DNA of 45,587 nt. It comes from a virus. The first letter of the stretch is position 1; every line of letters begins with the position of its first letter. The position numbers were made by a program, and so were the translations under genes. A model generated the notes under the pieces. It was not told where the DNA came from and did no database searches. It was given only the letters and a program-made list of their open reading frames with translations. This document shows positions 7,892 through 14,805 of this stretch, one piece after another. The stretch is taken from positions 1-45,587 of IMG/VR virus record IMGVR_UViG_3300021363_000008; one strand, 5' to 3'.

Positions 7892-8119
7892 TCAGATGCG
7901 CTTCCAGGTCCGGCCGCCGTTGCTGGACGCCATGACGTGGACCCCGCGGTACTCGTACGAGCACCACCACTTCGCGGCGCGCGCCAGGGCCCTGGGCAGC
8001 AGGACCGCGCCGAAGTCGACGGCCTGTCCGTCGGACTTGCGGACCGCGAAGGCGTGGCCGAGGGAGGGTTGCGCCAGGATGGCGGCTGCGAGTTGGGTCA
8101 TGCGAGTTGTTGTTTGCAT
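7892..8119 (-). CDS. small hypothetical protein, first gene of leftward operon
   Basis: 75 residues. The protein (MQTTTRMTQLAAAILAQPS, then beta segments ending WKRI) has no recognised domain. It is the first cistron left of the AT-rich divergent control region and is separated from the next gene by 86 bases. No strong ribosome site precedes the ATG; a TATACT sequence lies only about 12 bases upstream, so a near-leaderless message is possible. Confidence 0.6.
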   Translation of the reverse strand: MQTTTRMTQLAAAILAQPSLGHAFAVRKSDGQAVDFGAVLLPRALARAAKWWCSYEYRGVHVMASSNGGRTWKRI

Positions 8120-8204
8120 GTAACCTAGTATAACCTTTTAGGTTATAAATAGCACCAGCTAGTTTTAGGTTTTATTAGTACCGAATAGGTGCCAGACTCC
8201 TGGC
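8120..8204. promoter_or_regulatory. divergent early promoter/operator region
   Basis: The 85 bases between two divergent operons are clearly AT-rich against a GC-rich genome. They hold TAACCT at 8121 and 8131 (one helical turn apart), the inverse AGGTTA at 8140, a fourth copy AGGTTT at 8167, and a perfect 19-bp palindrome at 8129-8147 (TATAACCT-TTT-AGGTTATA). A second palindrome, TGCCAG-ACTC-CTGGCA, spans 8190-8205 and runs into the start codon on the right. TATACT (leftward) and TATAAAT (rightward) are possible -10 boxes. The likely ligand is the ribbon-helix-helix protein encoded immediately to the right. Confidence 0.7.
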
Positions 8205-8402
8205 ATGCCGAAGACGGTCACGACGACGCGACGCAAGCCAGAGGCGGAGCGAAAGGAACGGGCAATCACTGTTTGGGTCAGCGAATCCCAGGGGGATCAG
8301 ATAGATCGGGCGGCCGGCGACATCCCGACCGCCACCTGGGCCAGGGCGGCGCTGCTTGCCGCAGCCCGGGAGGCCACGGGCGAAACAAAGAGAGGCCGCT
8401 GA
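8205..8402 (+). CDS. ribbon-helix-helix-like DNA-binding protein
   Basis: 65 residues. After a basic N-terminus (MPKTVTTTRRKPEAERKER) comes AITVWVSESQGDQIDRAA, a beta strand plus helix, and a second helix TATWARAALLAAAREA: the layout of an RHH/CopG-like regulator. It is the first gene of the rightward operon, with an operator-like palindrome overlapping its start, so autoregulation is likely. No ribosome site is visible; its place is taken by the palindrome. Confidence 0.6.
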   Translation: MPKTVTTTRRKPEAERKERAITVWVSESQGDQIDRAAGDIPTATWARAALLAAAREATGETKRGR

Positions 8403-8830
8403 TGAGCATCTACTCGCTCACCGATCCGAGGACGAATGTCTGCCGGTATGTCGGGCGATCGCATAACCCGCAGCGAAGGCTGAGGGTGCACCTTGAACGG
8501 CCCCACTCCGAGCGGATGCGTGAGTGGCTCGGAGATCTGGCTGCCGCGGGGATCGCGCCAATACTGGCAAGACACGAAGGGAAAACCGAGGCTGACTGGA
8601 TCGTCGAGTTGCGGCCGGACCTGAACATTCAAAGGGGACGGAGAAAAGAGGAGCCAGAGCGTCTCACGGACGCCCGCCTCGACATCCGACTACCCGAAGA
8701 CGAAAGGCTCCGGGTGGACCAAGCCGCCGAGGCCGAGAGGCTGCCGATCACGCTGTGGGTCCGCAGCGTGCTGAAGCGGGAGGCGACCAAGGTCCTGGCG
8801 AAACTACGCGAGAAGAAAGGCGGGCGCTGA
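8402..8830 (+). CDS. GIY-YIG nuclease-like domain fused to ribbon-helix-helix domain
   Basis: 142 residues from ATG 8402, sharing one base with the previous stop (TGATG). Residues 1-80 fit a compact GIY-YIG fold: S-I-Y-S-L in place of GIY, C-R-Y-V-G-R-S in place of YIG, the conserved Arg in N-P-Q-R-R-L-R-x-H, and an E in the K-T-E-A-D-W-I helix. Residues about 92-135 form an RHH-like module (LDIRLPEDERLRVDQAAEAE then LPITLWVRSVLKREA). The fusion suggests sequence-directed nicking or repressor-coupled cleavage. Catalysis is inferred only. Confidence 0.65.
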   Translation: MSIYSLTDPRTNVCRYVGRSHNPQRRLRVHLERPHSERMREWLGDLAAAGIAPILARHEGKTEADWIVELRPDLNIQRGRRKEEPERLTDARLDIRLPEDERLRVDQAAEAERLPITLWVRSVLKREATKVLAKLREKKGGR

Positions 8831-9237
8831 TGAAACCCAAACCGAAGGCCAAGCGCAAGCCCGCCAAGAAGCCGGTGGCGCTGACCGAGGTGCAGCGCCT
8901 CAAGAAAGAGATCCGCGAGCTGACGGTGCGGAACAACTTCCTCGGGAAGAACGCGGCGGAGTTTGGGCGCAAGGCGCTGGCAATCGAGGCCCTTCTGCGC
9001 GTTATCGTCCCCAACGCCCGCCGCTGGATCGAGACCGCGCTGCAGGGCCCCGAGCCCGAACGTGAGCGCCTCTTGCAGTGGAACCTCACGGAGAGCGGCA
9101 TCCTGGCCGCCGAGGCGATCATCGGCCGGCTGCAGGTCGCGCAGCCGATGCGGGAGCCGCCGCCGACACCGCGGGAAGAGGGGTACGGGCGATCCGGCAC
9201 GGCGACGCTGGCCGAGGTCAAGCCGGATGCCGAGTAA
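8830..9237 (+). CDS. hypothetical protein, basic N-terminus and coiled coil
   Basis: 135 residues from ATG 8830 (TGATG junction). The start is a Lys/Pro-rich basic tail, MKPKPKAKRKPAKKP. A probable coiled coil (VQRLKKEIRELTVRNNFLG) and further helices follow, then a Pro-rich C-terminus. It looks like a small nucleic-acid-associated protein; no family is recognised. Confidence 0.65.
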   Translation: MKPKPKAKRKPAKKPVALTEVQRLKKEIRELTVRNNFLGKNAAEFGRKALAIEALLRVIVPNARRWIETALQGPEPERERLLQWNLTESGILAAEAIIGRLQVAQPMREPPPTPREEGYGRSGTATLAEVKPDAE

Positions 9238-9641
9238 TGTCTGACCTCGACGCCTTCCGTGCGCGGAGGGAACGGGGGATGACCGCCGACGAGATCCTGA
9301 CCCTCCTCTGCGTGAACGCCTATCTCGTCTATCGAGAGACGCTGATCGGGCCGTCGGTGCCGAACATCGAGCGCCTACAGGATGAGCTTCGGAATCCGCG
9401 CGTCGGTGATCTCGTCATGGAGACCAGCACTATCTACGATCGCAAGCGCGACCTCGAACGGATCGGAGTCCTGTTGGTAGATGAGTGGCGGCCGATGTAC
9501 ACGCCCGAACAGGCCATGGAGTGCGGCTTCGTGGATGGCGAGAAGATCCCGAACGAACGGGTCTTCGTGATTCAGCCGCTCGGCGGCGGCGAGTACACGT
9601 GGACCAACGCCAGCTTCATCAAGGTGAAGCGCGACCTCTAA
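9237..9641 (+). CDS. hypothetical protein
   Basis: 134 residues from ATG 9237, which overlaps the preceding stop (TAATG). The middle part (TADEILTLLCVNAYLVYRET, then TSTIYDRKRDLERIGVLLVD) looks like a helical, possibly winged-helix protein with a Y-D-R-K-R-D-L-E-R-I-G segment typical of HTH recognition regions. No sure family. It is the last gene before a structured leader region. Confidence 0.6.
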   Translation: MSDLDAFRARRERGMTADEILTLLCVNAYLVYRETLIGPSVPNIERLQDELRNPRVGDLVMETSTIYDRKRDLERIGVLLVDEWRPMYTPEQAMECGFVDGEKIPNERVFVIQPLGGGEYTWTNASFIKVKRDL

Positions 9642-9659
9642 CCCGCGCGTGCCACTTTG

Positions 9660-9681
9660 GACAGTCGGTCGCTGTTCTTAA
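9660..9681 (+). repeat. 22-bp element, copy 1
   Basis: The 22 bases beginning GACAGTCGGTCG and ending CTGTTCTTAA recur exactly at 39943-39964 in the same orientation; allowing two mismatches, the match extends to 28 bases. It contains ACAG-N7-CTGT, a short inverted repeat. Both copies lie just upstream of a plus-strand transcription unit, so a shared promoter part or operator is the simplest reading. Confidence 0.75.
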
Positions 9682-9694
9682 TTGGCAAATTCGT

Positions 9695-9782
9695 CTTTGT
9701 TGCGCCGCGCGCCCGTTGCTGGTTATCGTTCTTGCCGAAAGGCATGGTATCCAAATGACCAGCAGAGCCTCCGCAACAAAGG
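9695..9782 (+). promoter_or_regulatory. structured 5' leader that would hide the ribosome site
   Basis: Three nested stems are visible by eye. The outer stem CTTTGTTGCG (9695-9704) pairs perfectly with CGCAACAAAG (9772-9781). The middle stem TGCTGGT (9717-9723) pairs with ACCAGCA (9758-9764). The inner hairpin TGCC-GAAA-GGCA (9733-9744) has a GNRA-type tetraloop. The 3' outer arm contains the AAAGG ribosome site (9778-9782) of the gene starting at 9790. Folding would block its translation, as in a riboswitch, thermometer or autoregulatory leader. It matches no riboswitch class I know. Confidence 0.55.
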
Positions 9783-9789
9783 TTGTACG

Positions 9790-10134
9790 GTGAGCGCCTC
9801 CTCCGCACTGGCTGCCGAGTCGATTCCGAATCTCGACAAGCGCTATCGGCAGCACGTCAAGCCGACGCCGCGCAAGCTCCCGGCGATTCGAGCGTCGTTC
9901 AAGGCGACGCTCTGGTTTTCGCCTGCGCAGTACGTGCAGATGATGTCGATGTCGGCCGAGCTCAAGACCGGCAAGATGAGCCTCAACGCGTTCCTCGTGC
10001 ACGCGCTCGGCCTCGACGGCGCCAAGGATCGCGTGCCGCGCGCTGCCCAGATGGCGGCGGTGCGAGGGATGCACAAGCCGCCCAAGCACGATGAGCTGGC
10101 CGCTCGCCGGCGCCACAAAAGCCGAGCCAAATAA
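9790..10134 (+). CDS. hypothetical protein
   Basis: 114 residues from GTG 9790, chosen because AAAGG lies 7 bases upstream; the frame continues upstream only through the structured leader. The protein has an Arg/Lys-rich N-terminus (LDKRYRQHVKPTPRKLPA), then FKATLWFSPAQYVQMMSMSA and a helix, resembling a degenerate RHH or other small DNA-binding fold, and a basic tail ending in R-R-R-H-K-S-R-A-K. No family is assigned. Confidence 0.6.
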   Translation: MSASSALAAESIPNLDKRYRQHVKPTPRKLPAIRASFKATLWFSPAQYVQMMSMSAELKTGKMSLNAFLVHALGLDGAKDRVPRAAQMAAVRGMHKPPKHDELAARRRHKSRAK

Positions 10135-10135
10135 A

Positions 10136-10948
10136 GTGAGTCATTCGAGCGAGCCAGAGGTCGCTCCGGGCAAGCGGTTCGCCCTCTTCAAGCAGAAGGG
10201 GGCTCGCTCGTTCAGCGCGAAGATCGTGATGCCCGACGGCTACCGGGAGATCTTCGAGACGGACACGCAGCAGGAATCCTTGGCGATCGGGCGCGGTCTC
10301 GGCCGCGTGCGAACGCTCTACCGGGAGCGGAATCTCCCACTGCCGCTCGCGCGTGGCGCTGTCAATGGCGTGTCTCCCTACAAGATCAAGGTGCGGGCGG
10401 AGATGGGCTTGCCGCCGACCGCGACTGTGGAGGAGCTCAAAGCGGCCAGGGCAGCCAAGTCCGGCAAGAGCCTCGGCGCCGGGCAAAAACCCCCCGGGAT
10501 GTCCGCCAACCAGATCAAGAGGCGCGAGCGGTTGGGCCTGCCACCGACCGCGACCTACGAGGAGGTTCAGCGAGCCGGCAGAGCAGCCGTGCGAAGGTCG
10601 ATCAACGCCGAGCTGGAAGCAACGTTCGAGGCGGCGGAAGCGCTGCTCTGGGATCTCAAGGTGGAGGATATCGAGATCGTCAAGCAGCTCCGGCTGATGG
10701 TCACGACAGCCCGAGCGCGTCGTCCTGACCCGGCGCCAATCGTGCCCAAGCTGATCAAGGGCGACGCCGAGCACGCACTCGCGCTCGCCGAGGTGGACCG
10801 CCTAATGCAACTCACCCCGGTGGACGGTGATCGCTTGGAGCTGTTCGCGGCGCTGATCGTGATGTACGAGAAGGTTCGCTTCCCGATCGAGGAGCCGACC
10901 GCTGAAGAAGCGGCGGCGTTCCGGGCAGAGCAGGAGCGGCGCAGATGA
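10136..10948 (+). CDS. hypothetical protein with HigA-antitoxin-like C-terminal segment
   Basis: 270 residues from GTG 10136, one base after the previous stop; an ATG at 10091 would overlap the previous gene by 44 bases. The centre holds two similar units with G-L-P-P-T-A-T-x-E-E (AEMGLPPTATVEELKAAR and RERLGLPPTATYEEVQRAGR), so it has an internal repeat. The last 65 residues (LALAEVDRLMQLTPVDGDRL, then a Y-E-K-x-x-x-P-I-E-x-P block) match the segment that precedes the HTH in HigA-type antitoxins, but no HTH follows. The role is unknown. Confidence 0.65.
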   Translation: MSHSSEPEVAPGKRFALFKQKGARSFSAKIVMPDGYREIFETDTQQESLAIGRGLGRVRTLYRERNLPLPLARGAVNGVSPYKIKVRAEMGLPPTATVEELKAARAAKSGKSLGAGQKPPGMSANQIKRRERLGLPPTATYEEVQRAGRAAVRRSINAELEATFEAAEALLWDLKVEDIEIVKQLRLMVTTARARRPDPAPIVPKLIKGDAEHALALAEVDRLMQLTPVDGDRLELFAALIVMYEKVRFPIEEPTAEEAAAFRAEQERRR

Positions 10949-11307
10949 TCCACGCCGACGTCAAGACGGTGTGGGATCTGATGGCCTACATCGTCGAGCA
11001 CCGGGAGTCGATCGCCATTCGCCACGGTGGCCGGTCCTTCTGGCTGTCCGAAGTGGGGGAGGATCTGGCGGCGGCTTGGGTCATCGAGTTCGTGGAGAAG
11101 TTCGCCCATAGCGGGTTCATTCCGACCCGCGTACTCCCGGAGCCCCGCGTGCACCACCTGCACCACGGCGTCGCGGCTTGCGCCGCCGTGACGCCAGCGG
11201 TGAGGGGGATGCCGAAGGACTGGCCGGATGGTCACCGGTGGTCCGTCGACTGGGGCGAGGTGACGTGCCTCGCCTGCCTGCTGCACGCGCCGGGGCCGCT
11301 CGAATGA
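10945..11307 (+). CDS. hypothetical protein
   Basis: 120 residues, ATGA overlap with the previous gene. It has a helical N-terminal half (TVWDLMAYIVEHRESIAIRH) and a C-terminal half with H-x-L-H-H and C-L-A-C-L-L-H, possibly metal-binding. No family is recognised; a filler gene of the early rightward operon. Confidence 0.6.
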   Translation: MIHADVKTVWDLMAYIVEHRESIAIRHGGRSFWLSEVGEDLAAAWVIEFVEKFAHSGFIPTRVLPEPRVHHLHHGVAACAAVTPAVRGMPKDWPDGHRWSVDWGEVTCLACLLHAPGPLE

Positions 11308-11627
11308 AGACCCCCGGGCAGATCCGCCTGCTGCTGAACGCCGCCCGCGTGCTCGGGATCGCGTTCACCGATGCGCAGGCGCCGGGCGCGTGGCCGAACG
11401 GCAGTCGGCTGGTCAAAACGAAGCTCGAAAAAGGGGACGCTCACCAGATCGGTGCGATGGCCACCGTGATCGGCAGCCTCGGGCCCGCCCGGGACGAGCA
11501 GACCGGCGCGACGTACGGCTATTTCGTGCTGTGGGACGAGCCGCCCGGCGACTACGTCCCGGTTTTCGTGGTGGACAGCCGGGTCGCGCTCGCGACCGCA
11601 GACAGCGCCGCCGGGGGCCGCAATTGA
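11304..11627 (+). CDS. hypothetical protein
   Basis: 107 residues from ATG 11304 (ATGA overlap). It starts MKTPGQIRLLLNAARVLGI and contains beta-rich segments (GATYGYFVLWDEPPGDYVPV). It looks like a small globular phage protein of unknown role. Confidence 0.6.
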   Translation: MKTPGQIRLLLNAARVLGIAFTDAQAPGAWPNGSRLVKTKLEKGDAHQIGAMATVIGSLGPARDEQTGATYGYFVLWDEPPGDYVPVFVVDSRVALATADSAAGGRN

Positions 11628-11629
11628 GC

Positions 11630-11860
11630 GTGGAGTTCTTCTCGACCAAGGAGGGCGAGCAGTGCTTGCCCCACGAGCGCAACGACGTCCGGGCGGGCAA
11701 ATGCCCCGACTGTGGCGCCGCCCTGCGCGAGGGTCCGCACGGGGGCCTCTCGGTCAACTGGTACTGCACCGCCGCCAACTGCGGCAGCGGGTTCAATGTC
11801 ATGCCGGTGTTCGGGATCGACCGAATCACCGACGCCATGCCGAAACGCGGGACGGTCTGA
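11630..11860 (+). CDS. small zinc-ribbon-like protein
   Basis: 76 residues if GTG 11630 is used; a TTG at 11624 that overlaps the previous stop would add two residues and cannot be excluded. Cysteines lie in E-Q-C-L-P-H-E, K-C-P-D-C-G-A and W-Y-C-T-A-A-N-C-G, a likely zinc ribbon. It forms a run of three consecutive zinc-type genes with the next two. Confidence 0.6.
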   Translation: MEFFSTKEGEQCLPHERNDVRAGKCPDCGAALREGPHGGLSVNWYCTAANCGSGFNVMPVFGIDRITDAMPKRGTV

Positions 11861-11861
11861 C

Positions 11862-12152
11862 ATGACCATGATCTGCGAAAGGTGCGGCGCCAGCTGCGAC
11901 ACCGACGCGCCGTTGTGCGTCCCGTGCGCGGTAAAGGTCTGGACAGAGTCGTTCGAGCGGGCGCGGGCTCAGGCCAAGGTGCTGTTGCCGCTGGTGACGG
12001 CGAATACCGAGGGTCCCGGCGAAGCCGTGCTGTCGCTTCTCCTGCTTGCCCACGCCATTCACAGGAAGATGGCCGGCCTGCCGCCCTTCGACTTCTACGT
12101 GGAAGCCGTCGTGCACGGTGGCAAGCTGAAAGCCGGCTGGCCAGGGTCATGA
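11862..12152 (+). CDS. zinc-finger protein, paralogue A
   Basis: 96 residues. An N-terminal C-E-R-C-G-A-S-C ... L-C-V-P-C finger is followed by a helix and the block NTEGPGEAVLSLLLLAHAIH. The next gene has the same layout with N-T-H-G-P-G-E-A-L-L-S-L-M, so the two are a tandem duplicate pair. No function is known. Confidence 0.65.
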   Translation: MTMICERCGASCDTDAPLCVPCAVKVWTESFERARAQAKVLLPLVTANTEGPGEAVLSLLLLAHAIHRKMAGLPPFDFYVEAVVHGGKLKAGWPGS

Positions 12153-12436
12153 CCTGCGAGGACTGCGGCGCCGAGACCAGCGAAAACCTGTGCGATGGCT
12201 GTACCGTCGTCCGCGTGAAGCAGGCCAGGGCCGCCGCGATCCGAAACGCGAGGTTCCTGACCGACTGGGCGCTCCAAAACACGCACGGGCCCGGCGAGGC
12301 GCTCTTGAGCTTGATGACGGCGTTCATGATCATCCACGCGACGTCGTCGAACGTGGTTGAGTCGCCTGTCTCTCTGTGGGTGGCCCGCGCGCATGAGGTG
12401 CTTTCGGCGTCGTTGGCAGCGAACCCGAAGGGCTGA
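12149..12436 (+). CDS. zinc-finger protein, paralogue B
   Basis: 95 residues from ATG 12149 (ATGA overlap with paralogue A). It begins M-T-C-E-D-C-G-A-E-T and L-C-D-G-C, then a helical region carrying the shared N-T-H-G-P-G-E-A block. It is diverged from paralogue A outside the finger and the GPGEA block, so the duplication is not recent. Confidence 0.65.
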   Translation: MTCEDCGAETSENLCDGCTVVRVKQARAAAIRNARFLTDWALQNTHGPGEALLSLMTAFMIIHATSSNVVESPVSLWVARAHEVLSASLAANPKG

Positions 12437-12476
12437 AACTTCAGACCCACACCCAGCCGGCCGCACTCTGGCGGGC

Positions 12477-13280
12477 ATGGCGATCATCATCGACGGCGCA
12501 CGCGAAGAGATCCCCGGCATCCGGTCGACCTGCTACCTCGACGACAGCTCGCTGGGCCTGACCGCCGAGGACTGCCGGAACAGGTCGGCGGTCTGGATCC
12601 GTGGCATCGTGCTGCACACCACGAGGGGGATCCCGGGGGGCCGCGACCTGCGCCCGCAGGTCATCCTGCCTGGCATCGGGGCTTCGAGCGACGCCGGCCA
12701 CCGGGTGGCGTCCTGCTGGGCTGCCGCCGGCCGGGCCGGCGGCGCCCACCTGGTGGTCGACTACGACGGGCAGGTCTCGTGCTGCGCCGATCTGCTGCGG
12801 ACCGCGACCTACCACGCCGGCGCCGTGAACAACGTGACCATCGGGATCGAGGTAGCGCAAGGCTCGCGCGCCGAGCTCTACGCCGGCCAGCTCGACCTGG
12901 TGGTGCAGCTCGTCGACTGGCTGACCAAGCGGTTCGGGATCCAGCGCCAGATCCCGGACGGGTACCACGGCCCGATCGAGCGGCTGGAGCTGGGCGCGCG
13001 CGACTTCGTGGGCGTGTTCGGGCACCGGGACAGCAGCAACAACCGGGGCCAGGGTGATCCGGGCGACGAGATCTTCCGCCTGCTGGAGGCGGCCGGTTAC
13101 GAGCGCTGGGACCTTCTGCAGCGCCAGGACATCGGCGCCTGGAAGAGCCGGCAGCACGCGCTCGGGATCGAGCCGGCGGACGGGGTGCCGGGCCCGATGA
13201 CGGTGGTCGCGCTGGCGGCGGCGGGGCACCGCGGCGGGCTGTGGGTTCCGCGGCCGGGCGACGCGCCGCTGGTGGCGTAG
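12477..13280 (+). CDS. endolysin: N-acetylmuramoyl-L-alanine amidase with peptidoglycan-binding tail
   Basis: 267 residues. The Amidase_2 (T7-lysozyme/PGRP) fold is visible: R-G-I-V-L-H-T-T with His47 as first zinc ligand, TYHAGAVNNVTIGIEVAQG, and F-G-H-R-D with His183 followed by G-D-P-G. It should cleave the amide bond between MurNAc and the stem peptide. Residues about 215-260 (SRQHALGIEPADGVPGPMTV) look like a PG_binding_1 repeat. There is no signal peptide, so export needs a holin. It ends the rightward operon, on the opposite strand from the holin-like gene at 14512. Confidence 0.88.
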   Translation: MAIIIDGAREEIPGIRSTCYLDDSSLGLTAEDCRNRSAVWIRGIVLHTTRGIPGGRDLRPQVILPGIGASSDAGHRVASCWAAAGRAGGAHLVVDYDGQVSCCADLLRTATYHAGAVNNVTIGIEVAQGSRAELYAGQLDLVVQLVDWLTKRFGIQRQIPDGYHGPIERLELGARDFVGVFGHRDSSNNRGQGDPGDEIFRLLEAAGYERWDLLQRQDIGAWKSRQHALGIEPADGVPGPMTVVALAAAGHRGGLWVPRPGDAPLVA

Positions 13281-13285
13281 CGAGA

Positions 13286-13489
13286 CTAGCCAGTTGCCAG
13301 GTTCAGATCGAACAGGACCTGGTTGATGCTCTCATAGCCGCACTTGTCGCACCGAAACCCGGGCACGTTGTGCACCAAGAGTTTGAAGCCGACCATTACC
13401 GAGAAATCGAAGGTCGCGAGTTCGACTGGCTGCAGGTGTCCGCCGCAGTCGCAAACGGTCCTCTTGATTTTGCTCGTCGCGGTTTTCAT
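13286..13489 (-). CDS. zinc-ribbon protein, MqsA/YgiT N-terminal-like
   Basis: 67 residues. Two Cys pairs, T-V-C-D-C-G-G-H and F-R-C-D-K-C-G-Y, separated by a beta-rich V-P-G-F core, match the YgiT-type zinc finger found at the N-terminus of MqsA antitoxins. No HTH follows and no toxin gene is adjacent. It converges with the endolysin gene, whose stop is 5 bases away. Confidence 0.65.
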   Translation of the reverse strand: MKTATSKIKRTVCDCGGHLQPVELATFDFSVMVGFKLLVHNVPGFRCDKCGYESINQVLFDLNLATG

Positions 13490-13568
13490 GCCGTCCGCTT
13501 GTCATTTACAACAGCCCGCCCCGGAAGGCGAGCGTTCTCCGTTTTCAGGCCCGTGCTGGCGGCCTGAC

Positions 13569-13637
13569 GATCTGACGATCCTTCTCGCAAACCCGAAAGC
13601 AGGGGGGCTTCAGACCGGCGGTCGGGATCGTCAGATC
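13569..13637. other. 69-nt three-stem structured element
   Basis: This lies in the 184-base non-coding stretch 13490-13673. A perfect 13-bp inverted repeat (GATCTGACGATCC at 13569-13581, GGATCGTCAGATC at 13625-13637) closes a region containing a hairpin with a GAAAGC/GCTTC stem (13595-13611) and the hairpin GACC-GGC-GGTC (13613-13623). That is the layout of a three-way junction. It could be a small RNA, a leader for the zinc-ribbon gene downstream on the minus strand, or a protein-binding DNA cruciform. The strand is not decided. Confidence 0.5.
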
Positions 13638-13662
13638 GGGGCTGCCAGGGCCACCGGGATAA

Positions 13663-13684
13663 TTACCTGGTTTTTACCGGGTAA
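13663..13684. other. hairpin spanning the RuvC-like gene stop
   Basis: TTACCTGG (13663-13670) and CCGGGTAA (13677-13684) pair with one G-T wobble around the loop TTTTTA, which contains the gene's stop. No U-tract follows on the minus strand, so it is a weak terminator candidate or a 3'-end protecting stem. Confidence 0.35.
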
Positions 13685-14180
13685 CTATTTCTGACCGCGG
13701 CAGCGCGCCGCTGGAGGCCCTCACCTTGCCCGCGAACAGCTCGCGCCGCGCGACAAAGGTTCCAATTCCGATGGCGTCAGCTATGTCCTCGGAGACCACC
13801 AGCCCATACGTCGCCTTGACCCAGATGGCCGCCGCACGCTTTCGTTCCGCGCTCTTCGACTTGCCGGTGATGAGTCCCGTCAAAAGGGCCTTCTGCCAGA
13901 CGTCGGCCATCACGAGCTCCGTCGGGATGCCACGGGTCGCGAACGCCTGTTCAAATCGACCTTGTATTCGAGAGAGTACCTTCACGGTGTTGACGTTTTC
14001 GCCGAGGTAGGAATCCTCGATTGCCACCAGATCCGGGCGCCCGATGCTGTTGACCAGTGCCGCGAGGGTGTCGATGCGCGCCGGTTCGCGCGCGTTGATG
14101 GTGCCGTACTTGATTGGGCGGCAGCCGTCGAGAAGGGCCCAGCCAGAGCAAGAAGCGCTGTCGATCCCCAGCACGATCAT
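13674..14180 (-). CDS. RuvC-like Holliday-junction resolvase
   Basis: 168 residues. The RNase H fold acidic residues are in place: Asp7 in V-L-G-I-D-S-A-S, Glu55 in L-V-A-I-E-D-S-Y, and Asp132/Asp135 in S-E-D-I-A-D-A-I-G-I-G. A basic region (GKSKSAERKRAAAIW) precedes the last motif. The length fits RuvC and phage relatives. It would resolve branched DNA before packaging, working with the YqaJ recombination pair. The gene overlaps the holin-like gene by 4 bases. Confidence 0.85.
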   Translation of the reverse strand: MIVLGIDSASCSGWALLDGCRPIKYGTINAREPARIDTLAALVNSIGRPDLVAIEDSYLGENVNTVKVLSRIQGRFEQAFATRGIPTELVMADVWQKALLTGLITGKSKSAERKRAAAIWVKATYGLVVSEDIADAIGIGTFVARRELFAGKVRASSGALPRSEIVTR

Positions 14181-14512
14181 CGGGTCGACGCCGGCGGCGT
14201 TGGTGGTGGCGATGGCGGAACCGGCAGGCCCAGCGGCTCGGTCGGCGTGCGGCTGAAGACCAGCGGCGTCCCGATGCCGGACTTGACCATCGCGTCAGCC
14301 TTGCTGATCGCCGCCGACTTGCCGACGTCGGTCAACCCCTGCACGCCGAGCAGCGACAGACCGGCCAGCACGACCCGATCTCGGATCCCAGGATCGTCGA
14401 TGAACACCGCCGCAAGCGAGGTCAGGATCGCGGTCAAAACCTTCTTGGAGGACAGGTAGTCGACGAGCAGGGTCCGCAGCGTGATGGCCAGTGCGAGCAA
14501 GATCGGCCTCAT
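14177..14512 (-). CDS. holin-like membrane protein
   Basis: 111 residues. N-terminal hydrophobic helix LLALAITLRTLLVDYL and a second one around KVLTAILTSLAAVFIDD, then V-V-L-A-G-L-S-L-L-G-V-Q, a polar stretch and a Pro-rich tail. The size, helix layout and position among lysis-type genes suggest a holin, but there is no diagnostic motif. Confidence 0.55.
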   Translation of the reverse strand: MRPILLALAITLRTLLVDYLSSKKVLTAILTSLAAVFIDDPGIRDRVVLAGLSLLGVQGLTDVGKSAAISKADAMVKSGIGTPLVFSRTPTEPLGLPVPPSPPPTPPASTR

Positions 14513-14805
14513 TCGTCGCGCTCCTTGCTGACCAGCGCCTTGCCGGCGCGTCCGACAACCTCAAGCGCCGCGTACGCGTCCCGGATCTCGTCCCGCAGCT
14601 CGGGTGGCAGCGGCTCGCGCGTCATCCTGACCTTGTGGACCAGGCCGGTCAGCGTGGAGGTGAGCTCCTTGACCGAGATCAGCGAGCCGAGCAGGGCGAC
14701 CACGTGCCGCCGGTTGATGGGCAAGCACGCGTCGGGGTGTTCGGACGGCGTGTCGTCGCTCGGCAGCTCGTCGGCGTCGTGCCCGTTGCCGTCGAGGTCG
14801 CTCAT
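14509..14805 (-). CDS. hypothetical protein of lysis region
   Basis: 98 residues with an acidic N-terminus (MSDLDGNGHDADELPSDD), then helical INRRHVVALLGSLISVKELT and a basic C-terminus. No signal peptide or membrane helix is certain. ATGA overlaps on both sides tie it to the holin-like genes. Confidence 0.6.
   Translation of the reverse strand: MSDLDGNGHDADELPSDDTPSEHPDACLPINRRHVVALLGSLISVKELTSTLTGLVHKVRMTREPLPPELRDEIRDAYAALEVVGRAGKALVSKERDE

Noticed and set aside
9660-9720. sigma54-type promoter (TTGGCA ... TTGC)
   Set aside because: Spacing between GG and GC is 16, not the required 10 bases.
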